From NCBI GenBank assembly GCA_934569215.1, contig CAKTKF010000007.1:1-14899 (forward strand): DNA of 14,899 nt. The letters run 5' to 3'. The position numbers and the translations under genes are program-made. The notes below the pieces were generated by a model that made no database searches, had not been told where the DNA came from, and saw only the letters and a list, made by a program, of their open reading frames with translations. The stretch comes from an uncultured Oscillospiraceae bacterium. GTDB lineage: Bacteria; Bacillota; Clostridia; Oscillospirales; Oscillospiraceae. Numbering within the stretch: position 1 is the first letter of the stretch; each line of letters begins with the position of its first letter. Below, one piece after another: positions 13,593 to 14,899 of this stretch.

Positions 13593-14291
13593 CTAGATCA
13601 CGTATTCTGTGGAATCTGCGGCCAGGGACATGGTCATGATGTCGGCCCGGAGCATCGCCTCGGAATAGAGAATACGGCTGTCATCCGAGTAGGTGGTACG
13701 ACAGCTGTGTACCAGAGGCGTCCCCATATCCACAGCAAGAAGCCGAGCTTCGATCATATTGGCAGAAGCAAACGTGAGCGTCTCCGTGGTGTGGGTGAGC
13801 CGTATTCCGTATTGTTCCATAATGAAAGGATAGAGCCGGACGATCTCGGAGGCGTGGGAGGGCAGCTCCGGCACCAGTTCGCAGGGAATATACACGGTGA
13901 AAAAGCTGAAGGGCGTCTGTCCCAGCATTTGAAAATACTGAATCTTATACAGCGGCGTACCGGGGGATACCTCTAATCCTGTGCAGACGGAATCTGCGGC
14001 GGAGGTCTTCTCTACATAGAAGGTGCTGGACGTTACCACCTCGTTTTCATGTCCGGCGGTGAACCCCGAGGAAACAATGGTATGTCCCTTGAAGCGGTTG
14101 TATTGCAGAGGCTTGGCGGTGATGGGAAGAACCTCCGCGCCGCGCCCCTGGGTAACGCTGATCAGTTTGTCCGCGATCAGCATGGCAATGGCATGACGAA
14201 TCGTGGACTTTGACGCGCAGAACAGCTCTGCCAGCTGGCTCTCCGTTGGAAGCAGAGAGCCTACCGGATATTTTCCGGTATTAGTAGCCAT
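13593..14291 (-). CDS. GntR/HutC-family regulator with UTRA domain, N-terminally truncated
   Basis: This ligand-responsive DNA-binding protein has 232 aa. The winged helix is visible as GKYPVGSLLPTESQLAELFC, then ASKSTIRHAIAMLIADKLIS (residues 6-45), then the wing (VTQGRGAEV). The UTRA effector domain fills about 70-228 and, in relatives, binds sugar phosphates or similar small molecules. GntR proteins normally have about 20 residues before GKYPVGS forming the first helix. Here only MATNT precedes it. The reading frame is open upstream without another ATG, GTG or TTG, and that DNA belongs to the integrase remnant. There is no good ribosome site; translation may couple to the overlapping integrase fragment. 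It presumably controlled the epimerase-SDR-MATE genes below it; DNA binding may now be compromised. Confidence 0.85.
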   Translation of the reverse strand: MATNTGKYPVGSLLPTESQLAELFCASKSTIRHAIAMLIADKLISVTQGRGAEVLPITAKPLQYNRFKGHTIVSSGFTAGHENEVVTSSTFYVEKTSAADSVCTGLEVSPGTPLYKIQYFQMLGQTPFSFFTVYIPCELVPELPSHASEIVRLYPFIMEQYGIRLTHTTETLTFASANMIEARLLAVDMGTPLVHSCRTTYSDDSRILYSEAMLRADIMTMSLAADSTEYVI

Positions 14292-14509
14292 TTCTCGCAG
14301 TATTCTTTTACTGTGGGAGAGGCCCTGCGAAATTTCGCGTCTTTAATCAACTGTTTTGCTTCTTCGACTTTTTCGTATAGTTCTTCCGGCGTGAGTGCGC
14401 AGAGTGCAACGCGCTTTCCGTCTGCGTCTTCAATTCTGGTGCGATAATATTCCACGCCTTCAATAACGGTAGTACCGTAATCGGGAATCAGCTTTTTTCG
14501 CTTTGCCAA
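14261..14509 (-). pseudogene. Tyrosine-recombinase integrase, N-terminal remnant
   Basis: The 82-codon fragment reads LAKRKKLIPDYGTTVIEGVE, then YYRTRIEDADGKRVALCALT, then PEELYEKVEEAKQLI and TVKEYCEKWLL. This is the arm-type DNA-binding start and the beginning of the core-binding (SAM-like) domain of integrases from Tn916/Tn1549-type elements. The start is TTG at 14509, eight bases after AGGAGG; a GTG at 14518 has no spacing. After YCEKWLL the frame enters GntR sequence and stops, so all catalytic residues (R, H-x-x-R, Y) are missing. The usual length is about 380-400 aa. The gene is dead as a recombinase and overlaps the GntR start by 31 bases. Confidence 0.8.
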
Positions 14510-14534
14510 TTCCGCCACCTCCTAAAATGATGAT

Positions 14535-14547
14535 AACAGCTGCTGTT
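14535..14547. repeat. Short palindrome upstream of the integrase remnant
   Basis: AACAGC-t-GCTGTT is a perfect 6-bp inverted repeat with a one-base centre, lying between the integrase ribosome site and its -10. It may be an operator or a recombinase accessory site; no attachment-site duplicate is seen in the window. Confidence 0.35.
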
Positions 14548-14553
14548 GCCAAG

Positions 14554-14582
14554 GTTATATCAAAAAGTGTTTATAGATGCAA
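14554..14582 (-). promoter_or_regulatory. Candidate promoter driving the integrase remnant and genes below
   Basis: On the minus strand TATAAC (14554-14559) has TGa before it (extended -10) and a weak TTGCAT 17 bp upstream (14577-14582). Since the original upstream region of GntR is gone, this may now drive GntR and the genes after it. Confidence 0.4.
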
Positions 14583-14899
14583 CGATGTCAAATCAGCAAC
14601 GCGTAGTTCGAGGCTTGCGATAGGTCTCTCTATGAGCGGCGGTGTCAGGTTAGTCAGGGAGATGTAATTGCGGATGGTATCGCCGTTGATTCCCGCCTGA
14701 TCTCCGATGGAATCGTCGCTTCGGAAATTCGCCGAAATTTTCGGCGAATTTTTTTCATCGCCTTTTTGGGGTCTGCCAGCTTTCCGCTTGACGGCTTCCA
14801 TCTTCAGCTTGTAAGCTTTGGCGCGTTCAGAGGGGAGAATGTTTTCCCGCTGAATATTGCTGTCGATCATCCGAATGATGGCATCATCATCTCTCAGGT
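14571..14899 (-). pseudogene. ParB-like partition protein, partial and degenerate at its C-terminus
   Basis: The gene runs off the right edge (its start is outside). The visible 109 codons begin LRDDDAIIRMIDSNIQRE, then NILPSERAKAYKLKMEAVKR, then a basic linker and IGDQAGINGDTIRNYISLTN. This is the ParB/Spo0J-type layout found in plasmids and integrative elements: NIQRE box, linker, HTH-like segment. After LTPPLIE the sequence no longer follows the usual KIA-PAVELSYL pattern and stops within 20 residues, so the C-terminal half is lost. Such proteins normally run to 250 aa or more. Together with the integrase remnant it marks a decayed mobile element. A genuine short variant is possible but less likely. 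Confidence 0.65.
14725..14755 (+). repeat. 13-bp near-perfect palindrome with T run inside the ParB-like gene
   Basis: AAATTCGCCGAAA (14725-14737) and TTTCGGCGAATTT (14739-14751) are perfect inverted copies around one T, followed on the plus strand by more T (seven T from 14749). It would work as a plus-strand terminator although no plus-strand gene lies before it nearby. On the minus strand it encodes KNSPKISANFRS, which fits the ParB reading, so it may be coincidental. Confidence 0.55.

Noticed and set aside
14725..14755. Real terminator of a plus-strand gene
   Set aside because: No plus-strand gene precedes it within the right-hand block, and the minus-strand reading of the same bases fits the ParB-like protein.

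Overview
The window looks like chromosome from an anaerobic, endospore-forming Clostridia member, most likely an Oscillospiraceae-type gut bacterium. The reasons are the spoIIGA-sigE pair, a Rex redox repressor, a DUF951 protein, a LysM tail of the DUF3794/SipL type, strong Shine-Dalgarno sites and a GC-rich backbone (assignment by inference; no species is claimed).

Layout. (1) 1-2508: the end of a LysM protein and its terminator, then a two-gene metal-handling operon. It holds a G3E/CobW GTPase with a very long His/Asp/Cys repeat, and a second P-loop protein whose C-terminal half resembles DUF1980/TIGR03943 (YcgQ-type) proteins. A terminator closes it. (2) 2509-2817: a gene-free stretch with a MITE-like inverted-repeat element of about 120 bp. 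(3) 2818-4292: rarA and a small DUF951 gene, then a terminator. (4) 4363-5899: the sporulation pair spoIIGA-sigE, overlapping by 4 nt, with an oddly spaced promoter. (5) 5896-7955: rex with a palindrome-rich leader, then an exported protein with a YkuD-like His/Ser-x-Gly-Cys motif and an SH3-like tail. (6) 7961-9073, minus strand: a GNAT acetyltransferase and an Ogt-type DNA alkyl-cysteine methyltransferase. (7) 9285-9920, plus strand: two small XRE regulators, the second apparently lacking nine residues inside its helix-turn-helix. (8) 9985-14291, minus strand: a GntR/UTRA regulator, an AGE/cellobiose 2-epimerase-like protein, an SDR oxidoreductase and a MATE exporter. (9) 14261-14899, minus strand: a truncated tyrosine-recombinase gene and a degenerating ParB-like gene, the remains of an integrative element.

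How the parts relate. The left two thirds look like ordinary vertically inherited chromosome: metal homeostasis, DNA maintenance, sporulation control and redox control. The right third looks accessory. The integrase reading frame runs directly into the GntR gene, so that the integrase has lost nearly all of its catalytic part and GntR has lost its first helix. The epimerase has Asp where the aligned catalytic His of cellobiose 2-epimerases sits. The GntR-epimerase-SDR-MATE block is the best candidate here for an uncharacterised small pathway (sugar-like substrate modification plus export), but that function is inference only.
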